Of a DNA stretch of 64,000 nt, positions 44,882 through 54,150 are shown piece by piece. The notes below the pieces were generated by a model. It made no database searches. It had not been told where the DNA came from and was given only the letters and a program-made list of their open reading frames with translations. Within the stretch, counting starts at the first letter, position 1, and every line of letters begins with the position of its first letter. The position numbers and the translations under genes are program-made. Source of the DNA: Chloroflexota bacterium (GTDB taxonomy: Bacteria > Chloroflexota > Ktedonobacteria > Ktedonobacterales > Ktedonobacteraceae); assembly GCA_902812455.1 (NCBI GenBank), contig CADDZH010000013.1:1-64000 (forward strand). Direction: 5' to 3'.

Positions 44882-46255
44882 TCAGAGGGTAACTGATTTA
44901 GACTGCCTACGCAATACTAACTGCCGGCGTAATAGGAATCGTATGAGTATGGCGAGGCCTACACATACGAGCGGCCCGGTGATGAGATTGAGCGTGAACG
45001 TGAGCGTATTGAGGATGTAGAGCGTGCGTATCGGGATGGCAAGGATAGAGATACGTAATAGACCCTCAAGGCCACGTGCAATCCAGAGATTAGCCGGAAG
45101 AACGAGTACTAGCCCCAGGATTCCTTCTAGCAGCAGGTAGAGTGGCCAGCGCGCCGGGACTGGACGGTCAGAACCAGGAGTAGCAGGAGCAGGTAAGTTT
45201 TGATCGCGCAGGGTGAGAAGGAGCAGTGCCAGGGCGGCGCCATTGAAGATGTAGGGTTCAAGGGCCTGGGTGTCGAACATGGTTGGGTTGCCGAGAAACA
45301 AGGGGATACGCCACAGTTCGATAAGCAGGGCGAGAGCTGCCGCGGGATTGTTGCTGAGATTGATCGGAAGTGGAACCTGCCAGGGAAGCAACGCGCTGAG
45401 CAGGCGAAGAGTAGGGTAGGGACCTGGCAAGAAGTGGTAGACGCCAAGCATGTAGTCGAAGGCGGCAGCGAAGACGTATCCGGCCAGCACAGGAGTCAGG
45501 GCAAGGAGCAGGACTGCCACGAAATAGCTGAAGAACGAGCGCGGGCGTGAACCAGGTTTGCTGCTTGCGGGGTTCTGGTCTTGTCCTGCTGCCGGGTCGT
45601 CTTGAGAAGCTTTGGGGAGCTGTGTCATTCGCACGGTCTTCTTCTTTTTTGCGTTTGCCGGCAGAGGGCGTAGAGGGGCAAAAGCCAGGTGGCCGAGGGT
45701 AGCTCCCACGATGCTAAAGACGACGGAGAAGATGCCGACCAGCGCCCAGGTTGCGAGAAAGCCTTCGCGCTCGTCCGGCAAGGCGATGAGGGTAGAGATG
45801 AGATTGGGATAGCTTATGGCGGCTATAAACTGCAAGAGTGCCAGGAAAAGCCCGGCGAGCGCTGCTTCGCGCAGGCCAGGGCGCTGAGCTGTACGCAGTT
45901 TGCGCATGGCGGTAATAAATAAGCCGCAGCCGGTAGCGCTGAGGACGGCTGCGGGCGTCAAGGATGAGGGAGGCTGGGCATGCAGGCGCGAGGCAACCGC
46001 GAAGAATGCCGCAACCAGAATCACTATACCAACTGCCAGCCAGTCAAATGCTTTGTCTGGGCTGGCTGGACTGAGCGATGTGGAGGCAATCCCGGCAGCA
46101 GGCTGGGATGTTTCCTCCTCGTCTTCTATTAGATGTACAGGCTCTATGTCTTCAGATGCTAGCTGTTCTGCTCTTGCTGGCGAAGCTTCCTCTTTTGAAG
46201 GCTCAACCAGTTCTGATACCATTTCTGTTGTGTCGGTCTGGTCTTTTCTTTGCAT
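44882..46255 (-). CDS. Polytopic membrane protein with acidic N-terminus
   Basis: A 457-aa protein: an acidic disordered N-terminal 65 residues, then about nine or ten membrane helices split by a basic cytoplasmic loop (ANAKKKKTVRMTQLPKASQDD). No transport or enzyme motif is recognised. It is read from the divergent region shared with the haem operon and is followed by the 160-aa membrane gene on the same strand. Confidence 0.65.
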   Translation of the reverse strand: MQRKDQTDTTEMVSELVEPSKEEASPARAEQLASEDIEPVHLIEDEEETSQPAAGIASTSLSPASPDKAFDWLAVGIVILVAAFFAVASRLHAQPPSSLTPAAVLSATGCGLFITAMRKLRTAQRPGLREAALAGLFLALLQFIAAISYPNLISTLIALPDEREGFLATWALVGIFSVVFSIVGATLGHLAFAPLRPLPANAKKKKTVRMTQLPKASQDDPAAGQDQNPASSKPGSRPRSFFSYFVAVLLLALTPVLAGYVFAAAFDYMLGVYHFLPGPYPTLRLLSALLPWQVPLPINLSNNPAAALALLIELWRIPLFLGNPTMFDTQALEPYIFNGAALALLLLTLRDQNLPAPATPGSDRPVPARWPLYLLLEGILGLVLVLPANLWIARGLEGLLRISILAIPIRTLYILNTLTFTLNLITGPLVCVGLAILIRFLLRRQLVLRRQSKSVTL

Positions 46256-46398
46256 GAATGGTTGTAGCTCCTGATCGTATCTTCTTGAGGGATACTAGCA
46301 TATTCGGGGCACAGAGACAAGGGGTGAATAAGGGCATACGGTATCTACCTGAGGAAAATATAGGGTGTTTAGCTGGCAGGAGATCAATGCCATTAACC

Positions 46399-46426
46399 TT
46401 GACTATCGGCGAAAAATCGCTAAAAT
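46399..46426 (+). promoter_or_regulatory. Candidate promoter of the haem operon
   Basis: TTGACT (46399-46404) and TAAAAT (46421-46426) are 16 bp apart, giving a start of transcription roughly 35 bases before the hemA GTG. No palindrome or riboswitch-like structure is obvious around it. Confidence 0.6.
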
Positions 46427-46468
46427 CTCTAATAGATTATCCCAGATTCTAAGATTTATGAGGTTTCT

Positions 46469-47866
46469 GTGCATATCATTGTTATTGGGATCGATCATAC
46501 GAGGGCTTCCATAGATCTACGTGAACGCCTGGCCTGTTCACCCCAGCAGGCTTCCCATGTACTCGAGGCTGCACACCGATCGATGCAGGAGAGCGTTTTG
46601 CTTTCAACGTGCAACCGCCTGGAACTGTACGGGGTTTGTCCAGTAGTAGAGGAGGGAAAAGCCCGCCTGCTGGAAGCGCTCAGCGAGAGCAGGGGAGTTG
46701 AGCTAGCTGAACTGCAATCCCGTTGTTATAGCTATGTGGATGAGCAGGCTGTAGCGCATCTTTTTGGGGTGGCCTGCGGCCTGTATTCCCAGGTGCCTGG
46801 GGAGTCTCAAATACAGGGGCAGGTAGCGCAAGCCCTGGAACTTGCCCAGAGCGGGGGGTATGCCGGCCCGATCACTTCTGCTTTATTTCGTGCTGCCCTG
46901 GTGGCAGGCAAGCGCGCTCGCCGCGAGACGGGCATCAGCCGGAATGCGGCATCGATCAGTCATGTGGCAGTCCAACTGGCGCGGCATCATTTCCCTAATC
47001 TCAACGAAGCGAGCGTCCTGCTGGTGGGCAGTGGGAAGATGAGCGAACTGACAGTTCATAATCTATGTGATAGCGGTGCTCACAAACTGATGGTTGTGAA
47101 TCGCACAGAGGCTCATGCAATCGATCTAGCCCGGCGTTTTGGGGCGATTCAGCGGCCTTTTACTGAACTGCTGGAGGCGCTGGTAGAGGCAGATGTGGTG
47201 ATCAGTTCCACGTCATCGTCCCATACGATCATCGCTACGGAACTGATGCAGCGAGTGATGGAGAGACGCCATGGCCGGCCATTGCTGCTTATAGATATTG
47301 CGCTTCCTCGCGATATAGACCCTGATGCCGGGGCCTTGCCTGGTGTGCACCTGTACAATCTTGATGATCTGCGGGCCGAGGCAGACGAAGGGATACGCCT
47401 GCGGGTACAGGAGGCAGCGCACGTGCAGGCGATTATTGATGAAGAAGTTGCCTCATTTGAGCGCTGGCTGCGCTCGCTGAGCGTGGTTGATACAATCCAT
47501 GACCTGCGCCAACACATTGAAAAGTTGCGAGAAGAGGAACTGGTCCGGGCTTTGCGGCGCCTGGGGCCAGCACTGACTGAGCGAGAAGCTGCAGTCGTGC
47601 AGGAACTGGCGACACGGCTGGTCAACAAACTGTTACATGCGCCCACGTTACGATTGAAGGAGGCAGCGGCAAACGGCCAGGGGGAGCTATACGCCGAAAC
47701 CTTACGCTATTTATTTGCTCTTGAAGAGAACACGAATGAAACAGATTACAATAGGGACAAGAGCCAGCAAACTGGCGATGATCCAGACACAGGAAGTGAT
47801 CGAGCGATTGCAGCGGCACTGGCCAGGGCTGGAGATAGCTATCGAGCAGATCCGGACTACTGGTGA
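46469..47866 (+). CDS. hemA: Glutamyl-tRNA reductase
   Basis: A 465-aa enzyme starting with GTG. It has the catalytic Cys48 in LLSTCNRLELYG, VPGESQIQGQV, KRARRETGIS, the NADPH site VLLVGSGKMSELTV, and the dimerisation helix near the C-terminus (LATRLVNKLLHAPTLRLKEAA). It reduces glutamyl-tRNA to glutamate-1-semialdehyde, the first step of C5-pathway tetrapyrrole synthesis. The normal end of the family lies near EENTNE; the last about 43 residues are read from the start of hemC in another frame, a 131-base overlap. Confidence 0.95.
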   Translation: MHIIVIGIDHTRASIDLRERLACSPQQASHVLEAAHRSMQESVLLSTCNRLELYGVCPVVEEGKARLLEALSESRGVELAELQSRCYSYVDEQAVAHLFGVACGLYSQVPGESQIQGQVAQALELAQSGGYAGPITSALFRAALVAGKRARRETGISRNAASISHVAVQLARHHFPNLNEASVLLVGSGKMSELTVHNLCDSGAHKLMVVNRTEAHAIDLARRFGAIQRPFTELLEALVEADVVISSTSSSHTIIATELMQRVMERRHGRPLLLIDIALPRDIDPDAGALPGVHLYNLDDLRAEADEGIRLRVQEAAHVQAIIDEEVASFERWLRSLSVVDTIHDLRQHIEKLREEELVRALRRLGPALTEREAAVVQELATRLVNKLLHAPTLRLKEAAANGQGELYAETLRYLFALEENTNETDYNRDKSQQTGDDPDTGSDRAIAAALARAGDSYRADPDYW

Positions 47867-48746
47867 CCGTGTTACTGATAGGTCACTTTCCCAGATCGGC
47901 GGCGATGGTGTCTTTATCACGGAGATTGAGCACGCGCTGCGCGAGGGACGCATTGACCTGGCAGTGCATAGCCTGAAGGATTTACCTACTGCCCAGCCTG
48001 CAGGACTGGCTATCATTGTGACCGGCCCGCGCGAAGATGTGCGCGATGCGTTTGTCTCAAATGTCCCATTTCAGCTTTCATCTCATGGCCTGGAATTGCT
48101 GGAGGCCGATTCTAACAAGAACCTGGCAGTTCCTTTGCGTATCGGTACTTGCAGCCTGCGCCGGACGGCGCAAATTCGCGCGTTGTGTCCAGGGGCTGAG
48201 ATCTTGCCAATTCGAGGCAATGTAGATACGCGGCTGCGCAAGCTTGAGGCAGGCGAATATGATGGGATTGTGCTGGCGGCTGCGGGGCTGCACCGGATGA
48301 ATATCCAGGAGCGGCTGGCAGAGCGGGTGATCTATTTCCCGGTCGAAGACATGATGCCAGCGCCGGGGCAGGGAGCTTTAGCAATAGAGATACGCGACGA
48401 GCCAGAGACGCGGGAACTCCTCTATCCTGTGCAGGATGTGGAGACGCAGGCGGCTACGAGCGCCGAGCGGGCGTTCATGAGGCAGTTAGGGGCGGGATGC
48501 TATTTACCGGTGGCGGCGTATGGCGAGATTGTTGGTGGAGAAATGACGCTGCAAGGGCTTGTAACAAGCCTGGATGGGCAGCGGCAGGTCAGGGTGAGCG
48601 AGGGTATGCCCTGGACGGAAGGCGCGACCATCGAGCAGGCCGAGCAGCTTGGGATCAGGCTGGCAGAGCAGGCGCTGCGCCAGGGGGCTGACGAGATCAT
48701 TCAGGCGATAGCCGTTACGAGAGAAGCGGAGCGCGAGCATGTCTGA
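47736..48746 (+). CDS. hemC: Porphobilinogen deaminase (hydroxymethylbilane synthase)
   Basis: A 336-aa enzyme: TIGTRASKLAMIQTQEVIERL, IRTTGDRVTDRSL, LAVHSLKDLPTAQPAGL, GTCSLRRTAQIRAL, RGNVDTRLRKLEAGEYDGIVLAAAGLHRM in part, and the dipyrromethane cofactor Cys in QLGAGCYLPVAAYG. It polymerises four porphobilinogens. The ATG at 47736 matches the conserved family start, so the overlap with hemA is real at DNA level. It overlaps hemD by 8 bases. Confidence 0.96.
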   Translation: MKQITIGTRASKLAMIQTQEVIERLQRHWPGLEIAIEQIRTTGDRVTDRSLSQIGGDGVFITEIEHALREGRIDLAVHSLKDLPTAQPAGLAIIVTGPREDVRDAFVSNVPFQLSSHGLELLEADSNKNLAVPLRIGTCSLRRTAQIRALCPGAEILPIRGNVDTRLRKLEAGEYDGIVLAAAGLHRMNIQERLAERVIYFPVEDMMPAPGQGALAIEIRDEPETRELLYPVQDVETQAATSAERAFMRQLGAGCYLPVAAYGEIVGGEMTLQGLVTSLDGQRQVRVSEGMPWTEGATIEQAEQLGIRLAEQALRQGADEIIQAIAVTREAEREHV

Positions 48747-49665
48747 GACGGGCGTGAGAACATTACCCTTGCAGGGCAGGCGCATCCTGGTCACACGCAC
48801 TCGCGAGCAGGCGGCCATACTGAGCGAGCAGTTAAGAGCGCTGGGCGCAGAGCCGCTGGAGTTTCCGGTGATCCGCATTGTGCCACCACAGGATTGGAGG
48901 GCGCTCGACCAGACCCTGCGCAGATTGGTTGCGAGGGAGGAGAACGGGCTTCCTTATTATAGCTGGGTGGTGTTTACAAGCGCCAACGGGGTGAGAACCT
49001 GCTGTGAGCGGTTGAAGAAGCTGGGATATGATGCGCAGGCGATGAAAGGAGTGCGTGTGGCGGCCATTGGCCCTGCGTCTGCCTCGGCCCTGGCACGCTA
49101 TGGCATAACTGCTGATCTCGTTCCACCTGATTACATTGCTGAGAGTGTAGCTGAGGCGCTGATTGAGGATAGCCAGCGGCGTGGGGAATCGATTATGGGG
49201 AAGCGCATCTTGTTGCTGAGGGCGGCTGAAGCGCGCAAGGTGCTGCCTGAGAAGCTGCGGCAGGCGGGAGCAGAGGTGGATGAGGTTGCGGCTTATTTCA
49301 CGCTTCCTGCTGCCAGCGACAATGAGGAAGGACGCGAGGTATTGCAGCTCTTACGAAGCGGGCGGATCGATGCCATCACATTTACCAGCTCCTCGACGGT
49401 ACGCAATTTTATGCAGTGGCTGGCCGCCTGCACCTCAGGGCGAGTGAAAGGGTCGCCTCTATCATGTGACGTAGGTGATGTTGCGGAAGCTCCCAACAGG
49501 GTCGTGCCGCCTGAACTGAAGAATCCGCGGTTGAAGATTGCTTGTATTGGCCCGGTTACGTCGCAGACCGCCCGGGAATTGGGTTTGAATGTTGAGATCG
49601 AGGCGAAAGAATTTACTGTTAAGGGGCTTATTGAGGCTATTGTTGCGTATTATCAGGGCAGGTGA
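48739..49665 (+). CDS. hemD: Uroporphyrinogen-III synthase
   Basis: A 308-aa protein with the two-lobed HemD pattern: RILVTRTREQAAILSEQL, EFPVIRIVPP, WVVFTSANGVR, VAAIGPASASAL, RILLLRAAEARKVLPEKL, ITFTSSSTVRNFM, and IACIGPVTSQTARELG. It closes hydroxymethylbilane with inversion of ring D. A loop of about 30 residues near 235-262 is longer than usual. Overlap with hemC shows co-translation. Confidence 0.93.
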   Translation: MSETGVRTLPLQGRRILVTRTREQAAILSEQLRALGAEPLEFPVIRIVPPQDWRALDQTLRRLVAREENGLPYYSWVVFTSANGVRTCCERLKKLGYDAQAMKGVRVAAIGPASASALARYGITADLVPPDYIAESVAEALIEDSQRRGESIMGKRILLLRAAEARKVLPEKLRQAGAEVDEVAAYFTLPAASDNEEGREVLQLLRSGRIDAITFTSSSTVRNFMQWLAACTSGRVKGSPLSCDVGDVAEAPNRVVPPELKNPRLKIACIGPVTSQTARELGLNVEIEAKEFTVKGLIEAIVAYYQGR

Positions 49666-49767
49666 ATTGATTGTAGGTGATCAAGCAATGGAGCCGATGA
49701 ATCGGCGAGGGGCGCGATAAATCGGCCCCTACAAGTAGACATATTACCAGAAGGGGAATGATTGAGA
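49666..49767. repeat. Degenerate miniature-element copy between hemD and hemQ
   Basis: It contains GCGATAAATCGGCCCCTACA (about 49711-49730) with TAGGTGATCAAG at the left and ACCAGAAGGGG at the right, distant versions of the element ends. Flanks ATTGATTG and AATGATTG differ by one base, suggesting an old target duplication. The hemQ ribosome site (AAGGGG) lies within the right end. Confidence 0.5.
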
Positions 49768-50508
49768 ATGGTAGACCAGATTGTTGAGGCGCAGCCTGGA
49801 GAGGTGCACCCGAAGCAGAAGCAACCGCGACAGCTTGTGCGCTTTACGTTCTACAAGCTTGATCCGCAGTGGCAGTTGCTGCCGGTTGAGACGCGGCAGA
49901 AGGGGAGACAAGAACTACTGGACATTGTGCATGAATATGCAGAGCGGACGCTTGTGCGCACGTATGCCCTGTATGGACTGCGTTCCGATTGTGATTTTAT
50001 GGTCTGGCAGGCGGCCTATGATGTTGAGGACGTGCAGGGCATCAGCAGCCGCATCCGGCGAAGCCCGATGGGGCCTTACTTGCAGGAGGCACGAGCTTTT
50101 CTCTCGATGACCAAGCGCTCGGTGTACGTGGGCAAGCCTGCAAGAGGAGTGACGCATGATCCGCGCCTGGTTCTTGCTCCTCTGGATAAGAAGTACCTGT
50201 TTGTCTATCCATTCGTGAAGACGCGGGCTTGGTATGCGCTGCCGTTTGAAGATCGCAAGCGTATGATGAACGAGCATATTCGCGCGGGACTGAAATATCC
50301 ATCGGTGAAGATCAATACGACCTATTCATTTGGTCTGGATGACCAGGAGTTTGTGGTGGCCTTCGAGACGGACAGCATCAGCGATTTCCTTGATCTCGTT
50401 CAGGATTTGCGCGAGACCGAGGCTAGCTCGTATACCTTACGTGATACTCCCATGTTTACCTGTGTATTGCAGCCGCTAGAAAAGATATTGGAAGCGATAG
50501 GAGCCTGA
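49768..50508 (+). CDS. hemQ: HemQ-type coproheme decarboxylase (chlorite dismutase family)
   Basis: A 246-aa protein: RFTFYKLDPQWQLLP at the N-terminus, YALYGLRSDCDFMVWQ, KYLFVYPFVKTRAWYALPFEDRKRMMNEHIRAGLKYP in part with the proximal His region, and YTLRDTPMFTC at the C-terminus. These match HemQ/ChdC proteins, which oxidatively decarboxylate Fe-coproporphyrin III to haem b. Its presence suggests the coproporphyrin-dependent branch. An in-frame TTG at 49762 is an alternative start. Confidence 0.9.
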   Translation: MVDQIVEAQPGEVHPKQKQPRQLVRFTFYKLDPQWQLLPVETRQKGRQELLDIVHEYAERTLVRTYALYGLRSDCDFMVWQAAYDVEDVQGISSRIRRSPMGPYLQEARAFLSMTKRSVYVGKPARGVTHDPRLVLAPLDKKYLFVYPFVKTRAWYALPFEDRKRMMNEHIRAGLKYPSVKINTTYSFGLDDQEFVVAFETDSISDFLDLVQDLRETEASSYTLRDTPMFTCVLQPLEKILEAIGA

Positions 50509-50511
50509 GTT

Positions 50512-51831
50512 GTGAGTAACCAGCCGCACGTCGAGGGCGAGCTTACCCTTGCCCGCTCGCAAGCCTTGTTTCAGGAGGCGCAGCAGTTGCTCCCAGGTGG
50601 AGTGAATAGCCCTGTGCGAGCCTTTCGCGCTGTAGGTGGGACTCCTGTCTTTATTGATCATGGCAGCGGGCCGTATCTCTATGATGTGGATGGCAACCGT
50701 TACCTGGATTATGTGCAATCGTGGGGGCCAATGATTCTGGGTCATGCCTATCCAGGCGTGGTGGATGCAGTGGTAGAGGCGAGCAAGCATGGGTTTAGCT
50801 TTGGGGCGCCAACGGAGGCTGAAAGCGAGCTAGCAAGGCTGGTGATCGAAAGCGTGCCATCGATTGAAATGGTGCGCTTCGTCAATTCGGGCACAGAGGC
50901 CACGATGAGCGCCTTGCGACTGGCCAGGGCATATACGGGGCGCAAGAAAGTCATCAAATTCAGCGGGTGTTATCATGGGCATGCCGATATGTTCCTGGTG
51001 CAAGCTGGCTCGGGTGTAGCGACAATGGGCCTGCCGGATAGTCCGGGTGTGCCGCCAGAGGCAACGAGTAATACCTTGATTGCACCTTATAATGATAGCG
51101 CGGCTGTGGAGGAGCTATTCCGGGCCTACCCTGAAGAGATCGCTGCGGTGATCGTCGAGCCGGTGGCGGCGAATATGGGGCTTGTCCCGCCCTTGCCAGG
51201 CTTCCTGGAAACGTTGCGTAGCCTGACGAGGACATATGGGGCTTTGCTGATCTTCGACGAAGTGATCACAGGCTTTCGGGTTGCGCTGGGCGGCATGCAG
51301 GAGCGGGCCGGTATCATGCCGGATTTAACCTGCCTGGGGAAGATCATTGGTGGGGGGTTACCTGTTGGCGCGTATGGTGGGCCGCGAGCCATTATGGAGT
51401 ATGTAGCGCCTGCCGGAACGATGTACCAGGCGGGGACGCTTTCCGGTAACCCGCTGGCCATGGCAGCAGGTATTGCGACGCTGAAAGAGTTGCGCAAGCC
51501 TGGGCAATACGAGAATCTGGAGCAGAAAAGCCGGATACTGGGTGATGGTATTGCGCAGGTGCTGCGCGAAACAGGCATACCGGTACAGTTCAACAGGCTT
51601 GGCTCTCTCTTCTGCCTCTATTTTACTGCCCAACCGGTAGTGAATTATGCTGATGCCAGGACAGCAGATACGGCCAGGTACGCGCGGTTCTTCTGGAAGA
51701 TGCTGGCTCGGGGTGTCTACCTGCCGCCTTCACAGTTCGAGACCTGCTTTATTTCATTGGCGCTGGAAGATGCGATGATTGAGGGGACTGTGAGGAGCAT
51801 AGAATTGACGTTACGCGATATTGCGGAATGA
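50512..51831 (+). CDS. hemL: Glutamate-1-semialdehyde 2,1-aminomutase
   Basis: A 439-aa PLP enzyme with GTG start. Motifs: [63 protein letters not shown], and [17 protein letters not shown] with the Schiff-base Lys277. It converts the hemA product to 5-aminolevulinate. Only 3 bases separate it from hemQ. Confidence 0.96.
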   Translation: MSNQPHVEGELTLARSQALFQEAQQLLPGGVNSPVRAFRAVGGTPVFIDHGSGPYLYDVDGNRYLDYVQSWGPMILGHAYPGVVDAVVEASKHGFSFGAPTEAESELARLVIESVPSIEMVRFVNSGTEATMSALRLARAYTGRKKVIKFSGCYHGHADMFLVQAGSGVATMGLPDSPGVPPEATSNTLIAPYNDSAAVEELFRAYPEEIAAVIVEPVAANMGLVPPLPGFLETLRSLTRTYGALLIFDEVITGFRVALGGMQERAGIMPDLTCLGKIIGGGLPVGAYGGPRAIMEYVAPAGTMYQAGTLSGNPLAMAAGIATLKELRKPGQYENLEQKSRILGDGIAQVLRETGIPVQFNRLGSLFCLYFTAQPVVNYADARTADTARYARFFWKMLARGVYLPPSQFETCFISLALEDAMIEGTVRSIELTLRDIAE

Positions 51832-51898
51832 GGAACGAGGGCGAGGGTGGCCGATGGCGAAGTCTCGCCCCTACCCTCAATTTGCCAGGAGTAGAATC
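51832..51898. repeat. Palindromic module before hemB
   Basis: Contains GGGCGAGGGTGGCC and TCTCGCCCCTACCCTC, able to pair as an imperfect hairpin; a relative lies near 14453. It could be an intra-operon RNA-stability element. AGGAG at the right end serves hemB. Confidence 0.5.
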
Positions 51899-52879
51899 AT
51901 GAGTACATTTCCTATGGTGCGTTTGAGGCGTATGCGCCAGAACGAAGCACTGCGCAGCCTTGTGCGCGAAACGCACCTCAGCGTCGATCAATTTATTTAC
52001 CCACTGTTTATTGCTGAGGGCATTCATGAACCGCGTGAGATCTCGGCAATGCCCGGTATTGCACAGTGGCCGCTCGAATACCTGGGACGCGAAGCTGAAC
52101 GCATAGCAGGCCTGGGAATCCCTGCTGTGCTACTGTTCGGCATTCCGGTGGACAAGGACGAGGTTGGCTCGCAGGCCTATAACCCAGAGGGTATTATCCA
52201 GCAGGCGATCAGGCGACTCAAGGCGGCTGTACCTGAACTGGTGGTGATGACGGATGTGTGCCTCTGCGAGTACACGAGCCATGGGCATTGCGGGGTCATT
52301 CACAATGGCGATGTGCAAAATGACGAATCATTGAAGTTGCTGGCGCAGATGGCGCTGTCACACGTGGAGGCAGGTGCCGATCTTGTGGCTCCATCGGATA
52401 TGATGGATGGCCGGGTTGGCGCGATCCGGCAGGCGCTAGATGAGCATGGCTTCAGCCAGACGCCGATCATGGCGTACTCGGCCAAGTTTGCTTCCGGCTT
52501 CTATGGTCCGTTCCGTGAGGCGGCGGAATCGGCTCCGCAGTTTGGCGACCGCCGCTCGTACCAGATGGACCCGGCGAATGGGCGCGAGGCGCTGCGCGAA
52601 GTGGAGCTTGACATTGCGGAGGGGGCCGATATTGTGATGGTCAAGCCTGCGCTGGCCTACCTGGATGTGATCCGGCAGGTGCGCGACCGGTGGAATGTGC
52701 CCGTTGCGGCGTACAACGTGAGCGGCGAGTTTTCGATGATCAAGGCGGCGGCGGAACATGGCTGGATCGATGAGCGGCGCATCGTGATGGAGGTGCTGAC
52801 GAGCATCCGCCGTGCGGGCGCGGATATGATCATTACCTATTTCGCGCCTGATGTGGCGAGATGGCTAAAAGAGGAGTGA
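51899..52879 (+). CDS. hemB: Delta-aminolevulinic acid dehydratase (porphobilinogen synthase)
   Basis: A 326-aa enzyme. The catalytic Lys pair is Lys196 ([16 protein letters not shown]) and Lys249 ([11 protein letters not shown]). The active-site Cys cluster [13 protein letters not shown] (Cys121, Cys123, Cys131) marks a zinc-dependent form. It condenses two aminolevulinates to porphobilinogen. The ATG at 51899 follows AGGAG. It is the last gene of the haem cluster; a transposon end begins 4 bases after its stop, so any genes that once followed have been displaced. Confidence 0.96.
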   Translation: MSTFPMVRLRRMRQNEALRSLVRETHLSVDQFIYPLFIAEGIHEPREISAMPGIAQWPLEYLGREAERIAGLGIPAVLLFGIPVDKDEVGSQAYNPEGIIQQAIRRLKAAVPELVVMTDVCLCEYTSHGHCGVIHNGDVQNDESLKLLAQMALSHVEAGADLVAPSDMMDGRVGAIRQALDEHGFSQTPIMAYSAKFASGFYGPFREAAESAPQFGDRRSYQMDPANGREALREVELDIAEGADIVMVKPALAYLDVIRQVRDRWNVPVAAYNVSGEFSMIKAAAEHGWIDERRIVMEVLTSIRRAGADMIITYFAPDVARWLKEE

Positions 52880-52883
52880 GAGC

Positions 52884-53000
52884 TGTGGATTTTGACTTTG
52901 CACTAGAGCAGCACTGGCTTTGCAGTAGAGCGAGCAGTGGTTTGCACTAGAGCAGCATCGGCTATGCAATAGAATGCGCACCTTTGCAAGAGAGCGCCTC
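52884..53000. mobile_element. Tn7-like transposon end with five TnsB-type binding repeats
   Basis: The end starts TGTGGATTTTGAC, as Tn7-like elements start with TGT. Five direct repeats follow, with consensus TTTGCACTAGAGCAGCA. Their TGCA cores lie at 52899, 52921, 52943, 52965 and 52985, so spacings are 22, 22, 22 and 20 bp. The first and third copies are identical; the fourth and fifth are degenerate. Regular arrays of this kind bind the TnsB transposase in Tn7-like and CRISPR-associated transposons. The orientation puts the cas operon inside. The opposite end and the target duplication are not visible in this window. Confidence 0.82.
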
Positions 53001-53369
53001 TCACCAGCCTGCCAAAAAGGGCTGCTCCAAACGCAGCCACAAACTCATCCTTTCTGGCAAAAGCTCGCTGCTCTCGAGTGGGGAGAAGCATGGCGCAGAA
53101 GGACGCATTCCTCCTGCTCCCCACGGGGAGGAACCGTTGCTCTTGCTGCGAGCAGGGAATGATGTCTTCCTCTTCTGAAGAAGAGACGATCCACTGCACT
53201 ACCTCAGCGCCTGCCAGGCTGCAAGCACCCGTTCCTCGGAAGCCTGGCAGGCGTGTACATCGGGGGGGTTGCCCAGGGGAACACACAGCAGATCTGCAGG
53301 AAGATGCAGGGCCATCGCAAGCTGAACGAGCGCTCGCCTTAAGAGTTTGCCAAAACTGCGCATCCTTCC
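53001..53369. other. Non-coding subterminal region with hairpins
   Basis: 369 bases between the repeat array and cas5. It holds a 13-bp perfect stem CGCCTGCCAGGCT (53208-53220) with AGCCTGGCAGGCG (53241-53253) and a 20-nt loop, and a shorter stem CTCTTC-TGAA-GAAGAG near 53171-53186. The first could terminate the cas operon or be part of a small RNA. Long frames here only continue the shadow of cas5. No CRISPR repeat was found. Confidence 0.5.
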
Positions 53370-54095
53370 CTACTCTCGTCCAAGAGCAGCAGAAAATGCT
53401 TGCCGTATCAGCAGTTTTCCACTCCCGTGCCGCACCTGCTCGATTAGCGGCCACACATAGACATCCAGGCGCAGGGGACTCTTGGAGCGTCCTCCAACGA
53501 GCGGCATCACGTCGTTCCATGCAACGCTTCCGTCTCGGAATTCCGAGAGAATGCAGGAGAAGAACGGACGCAGGTGGGTCTGCCCTTGCAAGAGACGCAG
53601 GGGCAGCACACATTCCTCTACCGGTGGAACGCTTTCCTGGATACCCGTACACCAGGCAAGCGAACTGCCTTGCCCCCAGTAGCCAATCATGCGCAAGACC
53701 TGACGAAAGGCGTCTTGCAGGGGTCTCGGAATCTGGATGTAGGCCGTCATGAGTCCTTCCGCATGGGCGACTTCGCGATAGATGGGCGCTTCGCTGAGTC
53801 CCTGGGTTTTCTCCTCTGCCTTGTAGGCACGCAACACCTGAAGTGTAATCGCCACGCGCTCCGGCGGGCGAATGTGGATGGACATCGTGCGAATGGATGG
53901 AAACAGGACGGACTGCACGTACTCGGTGCCGAACGCTTCTATCCCGGCGCGAATAAGCGCCAGGCGCACCGTCGCTGGCCCCGGTGCCGGTAAGGCCAAT
54001 GCGCTGGTGATGCTGCTCATCGGGACGCGACAGGAATAGGTGGCAGGAAGATGATAGTCTGCTGCCAGCCAGGTGAGCGATGACGCATCCCTCAT
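53370..54095 (-). CDS. cas5: Cas5-family Cascade subunit
   Basis: A 241-aa protein starting MRDASSLTWLAADYHLPATY. The N-terminal half has the Cas5 look: strand YSCRVPMSSITSALALPAPGPATVRLALIRAG (PAPGPATVRLAL corresponds to the PPxTxxGxL loop), then RVAITLQVLRAYK. The C-terminal part is diverged. It is identified partly by position after cas7 in a Cascade operon. Cas5 binds the crRNA 5' handle. AAGGAG precedes the ATG at 54095; a longer frame to 54167 overlaps cas7. Last gene of the operon. Confidence 0.78.
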   Translation of the reverse strand: MRDASSLTWLAADYHLPATYSCRVPMSSITSALALPAPGPATVRLALIRAGIEAFGTEYVQSVLFPSIRTMSIHIRPPERVAITLQVLRAYKAEEKTQGLSEAPIYREVAHAEGLMTAYIQIPRPLQDAFRQVLRMIGYWGQGSSLAWCTGIQESVPPVEECVLPLRLLQGQTHLRPFFSCILSEFRDGSVAWNDVMPLVGGRSKSPLRLDVYVWPLIEQVRHGSGKLLIRQAFSAALGRE

Positions 54096-54150
54096 GCGGG
54101 TTGCTCCTTCCTCTTTTCGACTGTTGGGTGCGATCACGCACCCGATCCTC

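Noticed and set aside
52903..54141. 412-codon open frame on the minus strand across cas5 and the transposon end
   Set aside because: It is an alternative frame of cas5 that continues through the TnsB repeats. Its composition (Arg/Ser/Pro-rich) shows no family pattern and it has no ribosome site.
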